In this document: positions 1 through 6,479 of the stretch, in pieces | Numbering within the stretch: the stretch's first letter is position 1 | How the letters are laid out: every line of letters starts with the position of its first letter | Source: Promethearchaeota archaeon | GTDB lineage: Archaea > Asgardarchaeota > Lokiarchaeia > Sigynarchaeales > SOKP01 | Assembly (NCBI GenBank): GCA_014729315.1 | Contig: WJKD01000129.1 | Location: 1 to 7,898 of the forward strand | Length of the DNA: 7,898 bases | Direction of reading: 5' to 3' | Translations under genes and position numbers: made by a program | The notes under the pieces: model-generated | The model's input: the letters and a program-made list of their open reading frames with translations, nothing else | What the model was told of the DNA's origin: nothing | Databases searched by the model: none

Positions 1-106
1 CTGCCTGGCAGAAAGTGCAGGCAGTAGTTTTTCTTCCTGCGATATTCTTCGAGTATCGCGGAACTCCCCAGAAGGAGAGGACTGCCAGGTTCGTTGTTTA
101 CAATTT
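1..106. other. Unexplained paired structure at the left window edge
   Basis: An 8-bp inverted repeat, CCTGGCAG at 4-11 and CTGCCAGG at 82-89, encloses an inner hairpin, GCGATA at 39-44 with TATCGC at 54-59. The outer stem resembles helix I of 5S rRNA (TGCCTGGCAG/CTGCCAGG), but the span is about 86 nt rather than about 120 and the central 5S consensus is not recognisable. The arms could also be the L''/L' pair of another attC on the minus strand, with an AAC core near 96-104 and its R' outside the window. The sequence shows a structure; its identity is not settled. Confidence 0.3.
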
Positions 107-299
107 CAATATTTTAAAACACCACAAATGTAGTAATGGATACGTACATCCAAATCTTAAATTTTATACAATTTAAAGCAATTATGAACTCGATCGCAAA
201 GCCTTTTTAGATTTATGCCTTTCATCAAGTGCGCAAATGATAAATGATGAAAATATTTAAATCATCCTAAATTCCTTTCAAGGAACCTGCAGTAAAAAC
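107..299. other. AT-rich stretch without a recognisable gene
   Basis: No open frame of useful length, promoter pair or repeat was found on either strand here. It lies beyond the Shedu cassette end and could be cassette DNA without a gene, or flanking chromosome. Confidence 0.4.
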
Positions 300-424
300 G
301 TAAAATCCATAATTACTTCCCAACCCAGCCCCGGCTTAGTCCAACCCCGTCCGCCAACTGGCGGATCGACCTTCGCTGCGCTCTGGTCGAGTGCAACGCT
401 TATTCGTTCGCTTATTCGTTAGCA
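300..424 (-). other. Degenerate end of the Shedu cassette (attC-like, only R'' clear)
   Basis: Read on the minus strand, six bases after the Shedu stop codon comes TGCTAAC (plus 418-424). It matches 6 of 7 bases of the R'' box predicted from the start of the Shedu cassette (GTTAGTA implies TACTAAC). GC-rich short palindromes follow: CGACC/GGTCG across 367-390 and TCCGCC/GGCGGA at 350-365. A GTTGGAC box that fits the R' consensus GTTRRRY lies at 340-346. No L'' and L' arms that pair properly could be found, so this is either a decayed attC or one that has lost its distal half. The R'' assignment is good; the attC as a whole is tentative. Confidence 0.4.
397..420. repeat. Perfect 12-bp tandem duplication next to the cassette end
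   Basis: CGCTTATTCGTT occurs twice without a gap, at 397-408 and 409-420. Each copy ends in a GTT core triplet and the second runs into the R'' box (GTTAGCA on plus). This may be a slippage duplication of part of the attC, and would explain why the usual spacing of R'' and L'' is lost. Confidence 0.8.
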
Positions 425-429
425 AGTAT

Positions 430-1458
430 TCACGATTTATTTTTTAAATTCTTTATAAATATTACAGTGTTTTTAATTAGTGATAATAAATCGTTATATG
501 TGAGAATGGTAATTGCCGGTACCATTCTCTCCTTTCGTCTCATTATTTTGATCTCATTAAAACTAAGATTATATCCAATTATCAAATAACATCGAGGATT
601 ATCGAAGTTCAAACCTTTTTCACGATATAAATAATCTTTATTATTATGTGAAAAATATAAATATTGTTCTGCTTGGTTCCATGCCTGATCAAATGCTGCA
701 CGAAATTTCATATCCCCTCTGAAAATTGGTAAGAATGGTTGTTTTATCTCAAATATGTCTCTTGTATTATCTCTTACCCTAACACCAGTGAAATCAGGAA
801 TGTTTTTATCATCTAGATTTATATGTGAATCAATCTGTTTATATTGTGCGCCAAAAACCCAGGCATTCTCTTTTAAAAAGAATTGATATTTACTCTCGTC
901 TTCTTCCTGTTCTAAGATTAGTTTTTCCAATTTTAAATATGTATCATCTAGCTCATTTGTAGATTTAGGTACGTTAATATTTTTAGGTAGATTTTTTGCC
1001 TCGTCTACATCAATAAATAATAGGTCATCTTTTTGAATCTCATGCCCACCACGAAAATCTCTAGCAGCAACAGCGAATTTTAATTTGCCGTCTTCATAGA
1101 GACCGATATTGCCTACAAACCGATCTTTTCCTTGAGTAAACATAACACCATTATCATACCATTGAAAATGAAAAGGTGATACAAATAATTCTTTTTCATT
1201 CAACAAACCTGGCATGCTACAATTAATAGTAATAGCATGCCTTAGTAAAGCTAATAAATATAGTCTATTCTTATTTTCAAGGAGGTAATCATATAATGTT
1301 TGTTTTTTATCTTGTTTTTCCTTATGAATTGATTTAAGTAGCTTATCGATATTGCCTTTCCCAAGATATTCCCTAATTTCATTGTCAGTTAAATTTTCGA
1401 TAATGCTGGCAATTTCATCAAATAAGTTTGTTAATTTTTCTTTAAGAATATTATCCAT
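430..1458 (-). CDS. sduA: Shedu anti-phage defence nuclease (SduA, DUF4263)
   Basis: This 342-residue protein carries the Shedu/DUF4263 nuclease domain in its C-terminal half. Residues 193-204 (FFLKENAWVFGA) are the conserved 'FLKENPWLFG'-type lead-in. PDF (D222) followed by EIK (E237, K239) forms a PD-(D/E)XK catalytic centre, and a conserved AW.QAEQY helix follows at 259-266. The N-terminal 180 residues are a variable region, as is usual in single-gene Shedu systems, where that part is thought to sense the invader while the C-terminal domain cuts or nicks DNA. The start at 1458 is preceded by an AAGAAG-like ribosome site about 6 nt upstream and lies about 20 bp after the cassette start box, typical spacing for an integron cassette. 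An IS1182 derivative sits directly upstream. No missing catalytic residue is seen, so the gene looks intact. The family call is strong; activity and target are inferred. Confidence 0.9.
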   Translation of the reverse strand: MDNILKEKLTNLFDEIASIIENLTDNEIREYLGKGNIDKLLKSIHKEKQDKKQTLYDYLLENKNRLYLLALLRHAITINCSMPGLLNEKELFVSPFHFQWYDNGVMFTQGKDRFVGNIGLYEDGKLKFAVAARDFRGGHEIQKDDLLFIDVDEAKNLPKNINVPKSTNELDDTYLKLEKLILEQEEDESKYQFFLKENAWVFGAQYKQIDSHINLDDKNIPDFTGVRVRDNTRDIFEIKQPFLPIFRGDMKFRAAFDQAWNQAEQYLYFSHNNKDYLYREKGLNFDNPRCYLIIGYNLSFNEIKIMRRKERMVPAITILTYNDLLSLIKNTVIFIKNLKNKS

Positions 1459-1475
1459 ATTATCTTCTTTTACTT

Positions 1476-1501
1476 ACTAACGAGACTGTCGAAAAAGTCA
1501 A
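1476..1501 (-). promoter_or_regulatory. Possible hybrid outward promoter at the IS end
   Basis: On the minus strand TTGACT (plus 1501-1496) lies in the IS end and points toward the Shedu gene. The best -10 near the right spacing (TAGTAA, just outside the IS) is poor. If active it would drive Shedu independently of the cassette promoter. Weak evidence. Confidence 0.2.
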
Positions 1502-2407
1502 TTTGAAGGAAACCTCATCGACAAATCAAGAATATTTTTAGATTTTCCTTTTATTTTTAATTTTTTGCAAAGTTTTTTACCAAATGAGCACTATTTAAAG
1601 AATCAGAACAAAATCACACGTTTATTTAATAAACCATGCCGTACCCTGCAATTTTTTCAATATTGTGAACTAGCGCAAATAACTTCCATTGGATATCCAC
1701 TTTTACCCTTGTTCGTAACGTAAATCGGTCCAATCGTTTCTGCGTTCGAATATTGGCAAAGACCGGTTCTACAATGACCAAACGTTTACTATATATACGA
1801 CGGCCTTTGAGAGTATCAATTTTTGCTTTCATTTTTTCAATCAGGTTTATACTCTCTTCTTTTGCATGCTCCAGAGGAACTAATAAATATCTGGCCTGTG
1901 TTTCAGGCATAGGCAAATATTTCAACCTTAAAGGACACACGAAACAACCATCCGACTTTGCGCGGTACATGTCATAGATAATATTGCGTATCCGTTGTGC
2001 GCGTGCTTTTCGTTTTAACATTTTTCTGTTTTTACAAACAAAACATTGTCGTTTATGATCCCAGGAAAAATCATCATTTGTAAAGATATTTCGGTTATGA
2101 ACCGGCCTTTTGGGTTTCCTGTGGTTAATTCCGTCTTTAAAGCGATCCCGATCGGCAAATCTAATATCGCGTTTACAGAGATGAATCGATTTTATTCTCA
2201 ACCAATTCATGAATGGCATATTCCAGAGTTCCCGGTTCGAGTTGATCTTTCAAAGCGATGGGAATCATAATCATCTGGTCATAATTGTAAGGATTGAACT
2301 TTGCCATATTTTTCCTTGAATAGAAAATTAATCCCTTGGCAGAATATAATGTGAAAAATTGAAACTTTCATCATTATATTGAAAATTATGGCTTTTTCGA
2401 CAGTCTC
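1482..2407 (-). mobile_element. IS1182-family deletion derivative, non-autonomous
   Basis: The element is bounded by 18-bp terminal inverted repeats with one mismatch: GAGACTGTCGAAAAAGTC at 1482-1499 and its complement at 2390-2407. It is 926 bp long, against about 1.6-1.9 kb for complete IS1182-family elements. Inside is a transposase reduced to its first 44 codons and its last roughly 180 codons. The flanking triplet AAC (1479-1481 and 2408-2410) appears on both sides and fits a short target duplication, and that triplet is the core GTT of the attC R' box on the minus strand. With ends intact and transposase broken, it could move only with help from a full-length relative. Confidence 0.85.
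1626..2307 (-). pseudogene. IS1182-family transposase with large internal deletion
   Basis: The start codon is at 2307. The first 44 residues (beginning MAKFNPYNYDQMIMIPIALK) are a standard IS1182-family N-terminus and run to a TAA at 2173-2175. Next to this point, in another frame, the C-terminal third resumes at about CKRDIRFADRDRF and continues to the stop at 1626. It includes paired cysteines (CFVCPLR) and the hallmark IVEPVFANIRTQKRLDRFTLR followed by QWKLFALVHNIEKI. Roughly 250-300 codons in between are gone, with the main part of the DDE catalytic domain. The C-terminal fragment contains an in-frame ATG at 2219, but that frame before about 2170 is not transposase sequence, so it is not a real start. 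No function is expected. Confidence 0.85.
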
Positions 2408-2529
2408 AACACCTGGCTAACCTGCGCGCAGGCCAACCCCGCACATAATTTCAAAAACCAAATGAACCTGAAAGACCTCCAAATTTAGCCAAACCGCACG
2501 CGCCCTGCGCGTCAGGTTGAGCCGATTGT
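2408..2529 (-). other. attC site of the HNH cassette (R' to start of R''), split by an intron
   Basis: Arms 2415-2432 and 2504-2523 pair perfectly over 18 bp (GGCTAACCTGCGCGCAGG and its complement) except for two unpaired bases in the right arm, G2519 and T2512 on the plus strand. A bottom-strand extrahelical G and T, six paired bases apart on the L'' side, are the recognition signature of integron attC sites and fix the orientation as minus. Unpaired central spacers are ACCT (2411-2414) and GATT (2524-2527). The R' core GTT is 2410-2408, interrupted by the IS. The R'' core begins at 2529-2528 and continues after the intron at 4421-4425 (TATGC). The variable terminal loop is 2433-2503. This is a real, formerly functional attC, cut at one R box by an intron and at the other by an IS. 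Confidence 0.9.
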
Positions 2530-3062
2530 GTGTGCCCGGCATGGCGCATGTATGTTAGTTATAATATACATCGATTATCCAAAGGGTGCAAGTCCCTTAT
2601 GGGCGAGTTGGCGAAGCCCATTAGTAAGCCGCAAGGGTGTCCCGGGCGACCGGGAATCTGAAAGAAGCGGGACTACAAGAGTCTGTACGGACGAACAGAA
2701 ACTGCATATGAGGCATAGCTTTGTGGGTGAGCAACCACATCATTGTAAAGCCCGAAGCCAACAAACTTAGCTATGTAGATGCAGCCGAGATAGACTCAAG
2801 GATAAGCGTCTTACCCGGGGAGATCTGTCATATGTCGCGCCAGCCGTTTACGACTGATTGGCCGACAGTATGATGAGAAATCATCAGTGACAGAAGTCAG
2901 CCGAAGCCATAGTAGCCAAACGCCAGTGGTAATGCGCTGGACATGGTGAAGGGCTGAACATGAACCCGTTCCGGATTGATTTGGGATGGACATGGACGAA
3001 TGGTAGAATCCAAGTCCAGTTCAAGCCCATTTTAAGAAAGAACACAGTAAAGAAAGGAAATC

Positions 3063-4337
3063 ATGATAGCATCAATCCTTTCCAAAGAAAACATGACGAA
3101 AGCGTTCCACCAGGTACGAAAGAACAAAGGCGCCGCCGGAGTAGACGGCATATCGGTAAACGATTTAGCCGCTGCTCTGCGTCAACGCTGGCCTTCAATC
3201 AAACATCAGGTGGAAACCGGAAGCTACCAGCCCGATCCGATACTGGGCGTTGAAATACCCAAGCCAAACGGCAAGAAACGACTTTTAGGAATTCCCACAG
3301 TCGTTGACCGGGTATTGCAACAGGCGATACAACAGCAACTCAGCCCAATTTTCGAGCCGGACTTTCAAACGCACAGTTATGGTTTTCGTCCCCATCGCAA
3401 CGCCCACCAGGCAATCCTGCAGGCATTGGAAAATATCAATGATGGTCATCAAGACATCATTGATATTGACCTGAAAAGCTTTTTCGAGGAGGTTGATCAT
3501 GAACTACTGATGACTTTAATTTATCGAAAAGTCAAATGCCCGCTCACCCTGAAACTGATTCGAAAGTTTCTCCGCGTGCCAATCAACATCGAGGGCAAGC
3601 TGGTGAAACGACGAAAAGGTGTTCCGCAAGGCAGCCCGCTGAGTCCGTTGCTATCCAACATCATACTGAATGAGCTGGACAAGGAACTGACAAAACGCGG
3701 TCACCGCTATGTGCGTTACGCCGACGATTTCAGCATCTATGTGCGGAGTAAGACAGCTGCTCGGCGAGTAGGAAACAGTATTTATCTGTTTCTCAAAACC
3801 CGGCTGCGTCTGCCAATCAACCGCACGAAAAGCGGAATTCGTCGTCCGAGCACGTTTTATCTGCTCGGTTATGGGTTCGTGCCCGTGTTTCGAAAAGGCT
3901 CAAAGGGAACGTATCAACTTGTGGTAGACCGCAAGGCTCTCAGGAAACTGAAAGCGCAAATCAAGGCTATCACACGTAAGACGATCCCTGCCAGCTTTGA
4001 TGAACGCATCGCACGGCTGAATCTTTTGCAAACAGGGTGGATCAATTATTTCAAATTAGCCAACATGTACGGCAAATTAAGAGATATTGATGTCTGGATT
4101 CGCCGACGTCTGCGTGGCTGCATCTGGCATGACTGGAAGAAGCCGAACCGAAAGATGAAGAATCTTACCCGTTTGGGAGTACCTCCGGGCATTGCTTATT
4201 CATGGAGCCGTACCCGAATGGGACGCTGGGCCGTTGCCTGCAGTCCAATTCTGAGCACGACAATAACAAATGCCAGACTGGAACGCAGGGGGTATGTGCC
4301 AATGCTATCGTATTACCTTAAACTGACTCATGGTTGA
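3063..4337 (+). CDS. ltrA: Group II intron-encoded reverse transcriptase/maturase
   Basis: This 424-residue protein helps its intron splice and then copies it into DNA at new sites. It opens with a typical RT0 region (NKGAAGVDGI at 21-30). RT motifs follow in order: IPKPNGKKRLLGIP at 65-78, SYGFRPHRNAHQAI at 105-118, IDLKSFFEEVDHE at 135-147, GVPQGSPLSPLLSNI at 186-200, and the catalytic YADD at 219-222. The thumb/maturase part contains the LLQTGWINYF and LRGCIWHDWKK blocks. The protein ends soon after, with no HNH endonuclease domain, so retrohoming would depend on single-stranded or replicating targets such as folded attC bottom strands. AGGAAA stands just before the ATG at 3063. The frame is complete, and the stop at 4335-4337 abuts domain V. 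It appears functional. Confidence 0.93.
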   Translation: MIASILSKENMTKAFHQVRKNKGAAGVDGISVNDLAAALRQRWPSIKHQVETGSYQPDPILGVEIPKPNGKKRLLGIPTVVDRVLQQAIQQQLSPIFEPDFQTHSYGFRPHRNAHQAILQALENINDGHQDIIDIDLKSFFEEVDHELLMTLIYRKVKCPLTLKLIRKFLRVPINIEGKLVKRRKGVPQGSPLSPLLSNIILNELDKELTKRGHRYVRYADDFSIYVRSKTAARRVGNSIYLFLKTRLRLPINRTKSGIRRPSTFYLLGYGFVPVFRKGSKGTYQLVVDRKALRKLKAQIKAITRKTIPASFDERIARLNLLQTGWINYFKLANMYGKLRDIDVWIRRRLRGCIWHDWKKPNRKMKNLTRLGVPPGIAYSWSRTRMGRWAVACSPILSTTITNARLERRGYVPMLSYYLKLTHG

Positions 4338-4338
4338 T

Positions 4339-4420
4339 GAACCGCCGCTTACGAGACCCGTACGAGCGGTGGTGTGAGAGGCGCACTCCGGTGGGAAACT
4401 ACCGGAGCCGCCTACTCGAT
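4339..4420 (+). other. Intron domains V and VI
   Basis: Domain V: ACCGCCGCT (4341-4349) pairs with AGCGGTGGT (4365-4373) with one G-T wobble. Above it TACG/CGTA forms the upper stem, with a two-base CG bulge at 4363-4364. Domain VI: CTCCGGT (4385-4391) pairs with ACCGGAG (4401-4407), followed by the 3' end CCGCCTACTCGAT. These are the catalytic and branch-point parts of the ribozyme and look intact. Confidence 0.75.
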
Positions 4421-5451
4421 TATGCTTTTTCTGGTATTTCCAAAACACCATTGCCAATGATTAACGGTACTGCTGAAAAAGCAATTCTCTTAAAGAGTAG
4501 AAATTTTTTGATTTTTTCAATGTTTCTAAGTACCAGTATCCCATTTTTGGTAGAATCGCCAAGTGAGTCTGCCGCTGTTGCGGAATATATATAGTGAGTC
4601 TTTAACTTCAGATTTGCTGTCCAAGTCGCAAACTTATTCTTAGCGGTTAAATTTGTTTCAGAAAGTGGAAATTGGTTATACATGCTTGGCGGATAGACTT
4701 TGCCTTTTAAGGGGGCTTTAAATGATACCAATGCCCCGTCTAGCTTTAATAGATTTGGATTTTCTAGAAGCATTAAACTGTCTAAATCATAACAACCTTT
4801 GCAAATTAAAAGACATCGTACCATTATTTGACACCAAATTTCATATAGTTGTTTATACTGAGGTGGTTCAAATGCTCGGTGGTCAGGAAACAGAGGATCG
4901 TTTTCGTGTCCTTTTGCTTTGTCAAATATCGTGGGATGACTCGTCCCAATTAGTATTTCTCCTAAGAATCTCTGTACTGTAGGTGTCAATTTAGTATTTG
5001 GTTCTAAAGAAACGTTAAACCCTTGTTCTTCTCTTAGATTATTTTCTTCCTTCAGTTCCTCAAGCAAAATTATATAACATCTTTGTCTATCGTTTTCATT
5101 TAGCGTTGCATATGCCTGTCTAATCCGTTCAGCATTATTATAGTCAACCATGAAAAAGGATGTTCGAGATCTTGCGATTATATGATTTAGATCTTCGCAC
5201 TTTTTCTCCCAATCGCTTTTATATTTGGAAACTTGTTCTGGTGTCAAGCATGCAGACAAACCCAATGGAGCTGTGGCCTTGTCATGATGATTAAAACATA
5301 ATACAGCAAGGTTTTCCCATCTATTGTCGCTGTTATCAGAGTTTATATGATGTACTTGCACATTTGCTTTGGCACAAACACAACACGCATGTCTGTTGGC
5401 GATAAGTATTTCTGTTTTAAGCTTATCTGATAGTTTTTTTCGTTTACCCAT
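4420..5451 (-). CDS. HNH endonuclease-domain protein, probable defence effector (cassette gene)
   Basis: This 343-residue protein has an N-terminal HNH nuclease domain at about residues 10-65. Zinc-binding CxxC is C23/C26, the catalytic pair is HH at 34-35, N47 lies in WENLAVLC, and C52 and H55 complete the fold (CFNHH). A basic start (MGKRKK) suits DNA contact. The remaining 270 residues show no family I recognise; they contain no obvious membrane segment or signal peptide. N-terminal HNH plus a long specific C-terminus is a layout common in restriction and abortive-infection effectors, so defence is an inference. It is the first cassette: its start codon lies 14 bp after the GTTATGC box at 5471-5465, and its TAA stop overlaps the R'' box GCATAAC, into which a group II intron has inserted. 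The ribosome site (GAAAG, 6 nt upstream) is weak. Confidence 0.8.
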   Translation of the reverse strand: MGKRKKLSDKLKTEILIANRHACCVCAKANVQVHHINSDNSDNRWENLAVLCFNHHDKATAPLGLSACLTPEQVSKYKSDWEKKCEDLNHIIARSRTSFFMVDYNNAERIRQAYATLNENDRQRCYIILLEELKEENNLREEQGFNVSLEPNTKLTPTVQRFLGEILIGTSHPTIFDKAKGHENDPLFPDHRAFEPPQYKQLYEIWCQIMVRCLLICKGCYDLDSLMLLENPNLLKLDGALVSFKAPLKGKVYPPSMYNQFPLSETNLTAKNKFATWTANLKLKTHYIYSATAADSLGDSTKNGILVLRNIEKIKKFLLFKRIAFSAVPLIIGNGVLEIPEKA

Positions 5452-5464
5452 TATTTACTTTCAA

Positions 5465-5535
5465 GCATAACATATTACTTATTAGATTACCATCAAGAAA
5501 CTGTATATAACAGATTGGAAAAAACGCCTAATTCA
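5465..5535 (-). other. Probable attI/first-cassette junction
   Basis: On the minus strand GTTATGC (plus 5471-5465) is a 7/7 complement of the HNH cassette's own R'' box, so recombination G|TTATGC marks the cassette start. The sequence on its 5' side lies toward intI and is not cassette, so it should be attI; attI sites share little beyond the core, so its other limit is only estimated. Confidence 0.6.
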
Positions 5536-5568
5536 TGATAAAACATTATTTTAAACAAGCTTTGTCAA
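5530..5568 (-). promoter_or_regulatory. Candidate cassette promoter (Pc)
   Basis: A perfect TTGACA -35 hexamer stands on the minus strand at 5568-5563, pointing into the cassette array about 95 bp before the first cassette. The -10 is unclear; at 17-19 bp spacing the choices are TGTTTT or TTTTAT in an AT-rich run. Position and direction fit the Pc promoter of an integron, which lies between intI and attI or in the start of intI. Confidence 0.4.
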
Positions 5569-5606
5569 CTATCATATCCAGCTTGATTTCCGGCAGGATA
5601 TGATAG
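5569..5606. repeat. Perfect 11-bp inverted repeat beside the candidate Pc
   Basis: CTATCATATCC (5569-5579) and GGATATGATAG (5596-5606) are exact complements around a 16-base spacer, and end exactly at the TTGACA hexamer. This could be a regulator-binding site or a cruciform. No known operator is recognised. Confidence 0.6.
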
Positions 5607-5711
5607 ATTTTCAAAATCGAACAAGTCATTTAATTTCAGTACATTATAGAATCTTGAATATTGAATATCAAGCGAATTAGCACGAGCGTGATATGATTAT
5701 TTTCAATATAA

Positions 5712-5924
5712 AGCAATCGTTCATGCTGCAAAACCTCCCGTATTGCGAAACGAATCAGTAGTCATACTTTTCGCCATTCGTTTGCCACTCACCTGCTCGA
5801 ATCAGGTTATGATATCAGAATGGTACAACAATTACTGGGTCACAATTATCCGGATACCACCATGATCTATACCCACGTCATGCGCAAAGGCGCTCTCAGT
5901 GTCAAGATTCCGTTAGATATATAA
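5712..5924 (+). pseudogene. intI: 3' remnant of integron integrase intI
   Basis: The last roughly 60 residues of a tyrosine recombinase are open, from about [16 protein letters not shown] to a TAA at 5922-5924. Catalytic residues of the C-terminal part are present: H and R in HTFRH, H in LLGH, and the nucleophile Y in TTMIYTH. The wording ([20 protein letters not shown], then [12 protein letters not shown] and a final SVKIPLDI) is that of IntI rather than XerC/D. An in-frame TAA at 5709-5711 closes the frame upstream, and the N-terminal roughly 250 residues, including the first catalytic arginine and the IntI-specific insertion, are missing. Direction (plus, with the minus-strand array to its left) is the standard divergent layout of intI and cassettes. 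Without this enzyme the array cannot recombine by itself. Confidence 0.88.
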
Positions 5925-6207
5925 AGCTTGTTGTTTTTTCCGTCTGTTTCCCCAAATGCCTGTCACCGGATAACCCCGTAGAATATCATCACATCTATAT
6001 AAAATATACGGTAACAAAGTGCAGATGCCGAACAAATGCTGTCAAAAGATGCAGTTAAAATTAAATGAGGAAAATAAAAAAATGATGCTTGAAAATCTAT
6101 ATGGTTTAAACAAATCTATATAGCTGTAAAAACCCAGGTCGCCAAATCATATGAAAGAGCTGTGCTGCTTCCCTCGCTTGTTTTTTGCGGCCCGACGTAA
6201 AAACAAA
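5925..6207. other. Non-coding stretch after intI
   Basis: No convincing gene. A 32-codon frame starting at ATG 6026 has no ribosome site and no recognisable product. The motif TCTATAT recurs three times (about 5991, 6097 and 6116), which may be chance in AT-rich DNA. Confidence 0.4.
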
Positions 6208-6256
6208 AAGGCACAGTCGATCCTCAACAATCGGGCTGTGCCTTGGTTTTATTTTT
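6208..6256. terminator. Bidirectional rho-independent terminator
   Basis: AAGGCACAG (6208-6216) pairs with CTGTGCCTT (6236-6244), with a second short stem CGAT/ATCG inside. A T-rich run follows on the plus side (GGTTTTATTTTT) and, through an A-rich run before it, on the minus side as well (TTTTTGTTTTTA). It would stop intI transcription on plus, and transcription from the Ymh side on minus. Confidence 0.8.
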
Positions 6257-6479
6257 CATAGCCGTCCCCTCAATATTTACAAACAAGTGTAAAAACAGCA
6301 TATTGTATCTATTTAATTTAAAAAGGTCAAGGAAAAAGAGTATTTGCAATGATTTTTTTCAAATATGGTTTTCGGTCATATAGCTTGCTTTTTACTGCCC
6401 CGGATTCGAATAGTGCGCAATGGTCAGGACTTGTATCAATCCCTCCGCAATGATGAGCCCGTACTTTTATGAGGATCAA
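6257..6479. other. No recognisable gene
   Basis: AT-rich at first, then mixed composition from about 6395. Nothing that I could identify as coding, structural RNA or repeat, on either strand. Confidence 0.4.

Larger units (their letters stand above)
2530..4420 (+). mobile_element. Group II intron inserted in the R'' box of attC
   Basis: The intron begins with the group II start GTGTG at 2530, continuing CCCGGCATGG, and ends in AT at 4420 after the DV/DVI hairpins. The length is 1891 bp, with a ribozyme part (2530-3062), one reverse transcriptase gene in domain IV and a short 3' part. Removing it rejoins GATTGT and TATGC, which restores the attC spacer GATT and an R'' box GTTATGC. It lies opposite to the cassette gene and on the attC bottom strand, the behaviour described for group IIC-attC introns. 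The subclass is not certain from sequence alone. The break keeps the HNH stop codon as TAA either way. Boundaries are supported by the restored R'' box. Confidence 0.85.

Noticed and set aside
2219..2219. ATG giving a 197-codon open frame as start of a separate gene
   Set aside because: Residues before about CKRDIRF are out-of-frame reading of the transposase N-terminus; the true start is at 2307 and the gene is broken.
1753..2270. Plus-strand open frames across the IS
   Set aside because: They are antisense to the transposase remnants, which have clear family matches; no ribosome sites or recognisable products.
2528..3253. Short open frames on both strands in the intron's 5' part
   Set aside because: This part is ribozyme domains I-III; the frames have no recognisable product and overlap structured RNA or the start of the reverse transcriptase.
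4334..4982. Plus-strand open frames after the intron stop and opposite the HNH gene
   Set aside because: The first runs through intron domains V/VI into antisense of HNH; the second is fully antisense. Neither shows a family motif.
5499..5511. CTGTATATAACAG, resembling a LexA (SOS) box near intI
   Set aside because: The half-sites are only 5 bases apart instead of 8, so it does not fit the usual CTGT-N8-ACAG box, and the intI start it would control is missing.
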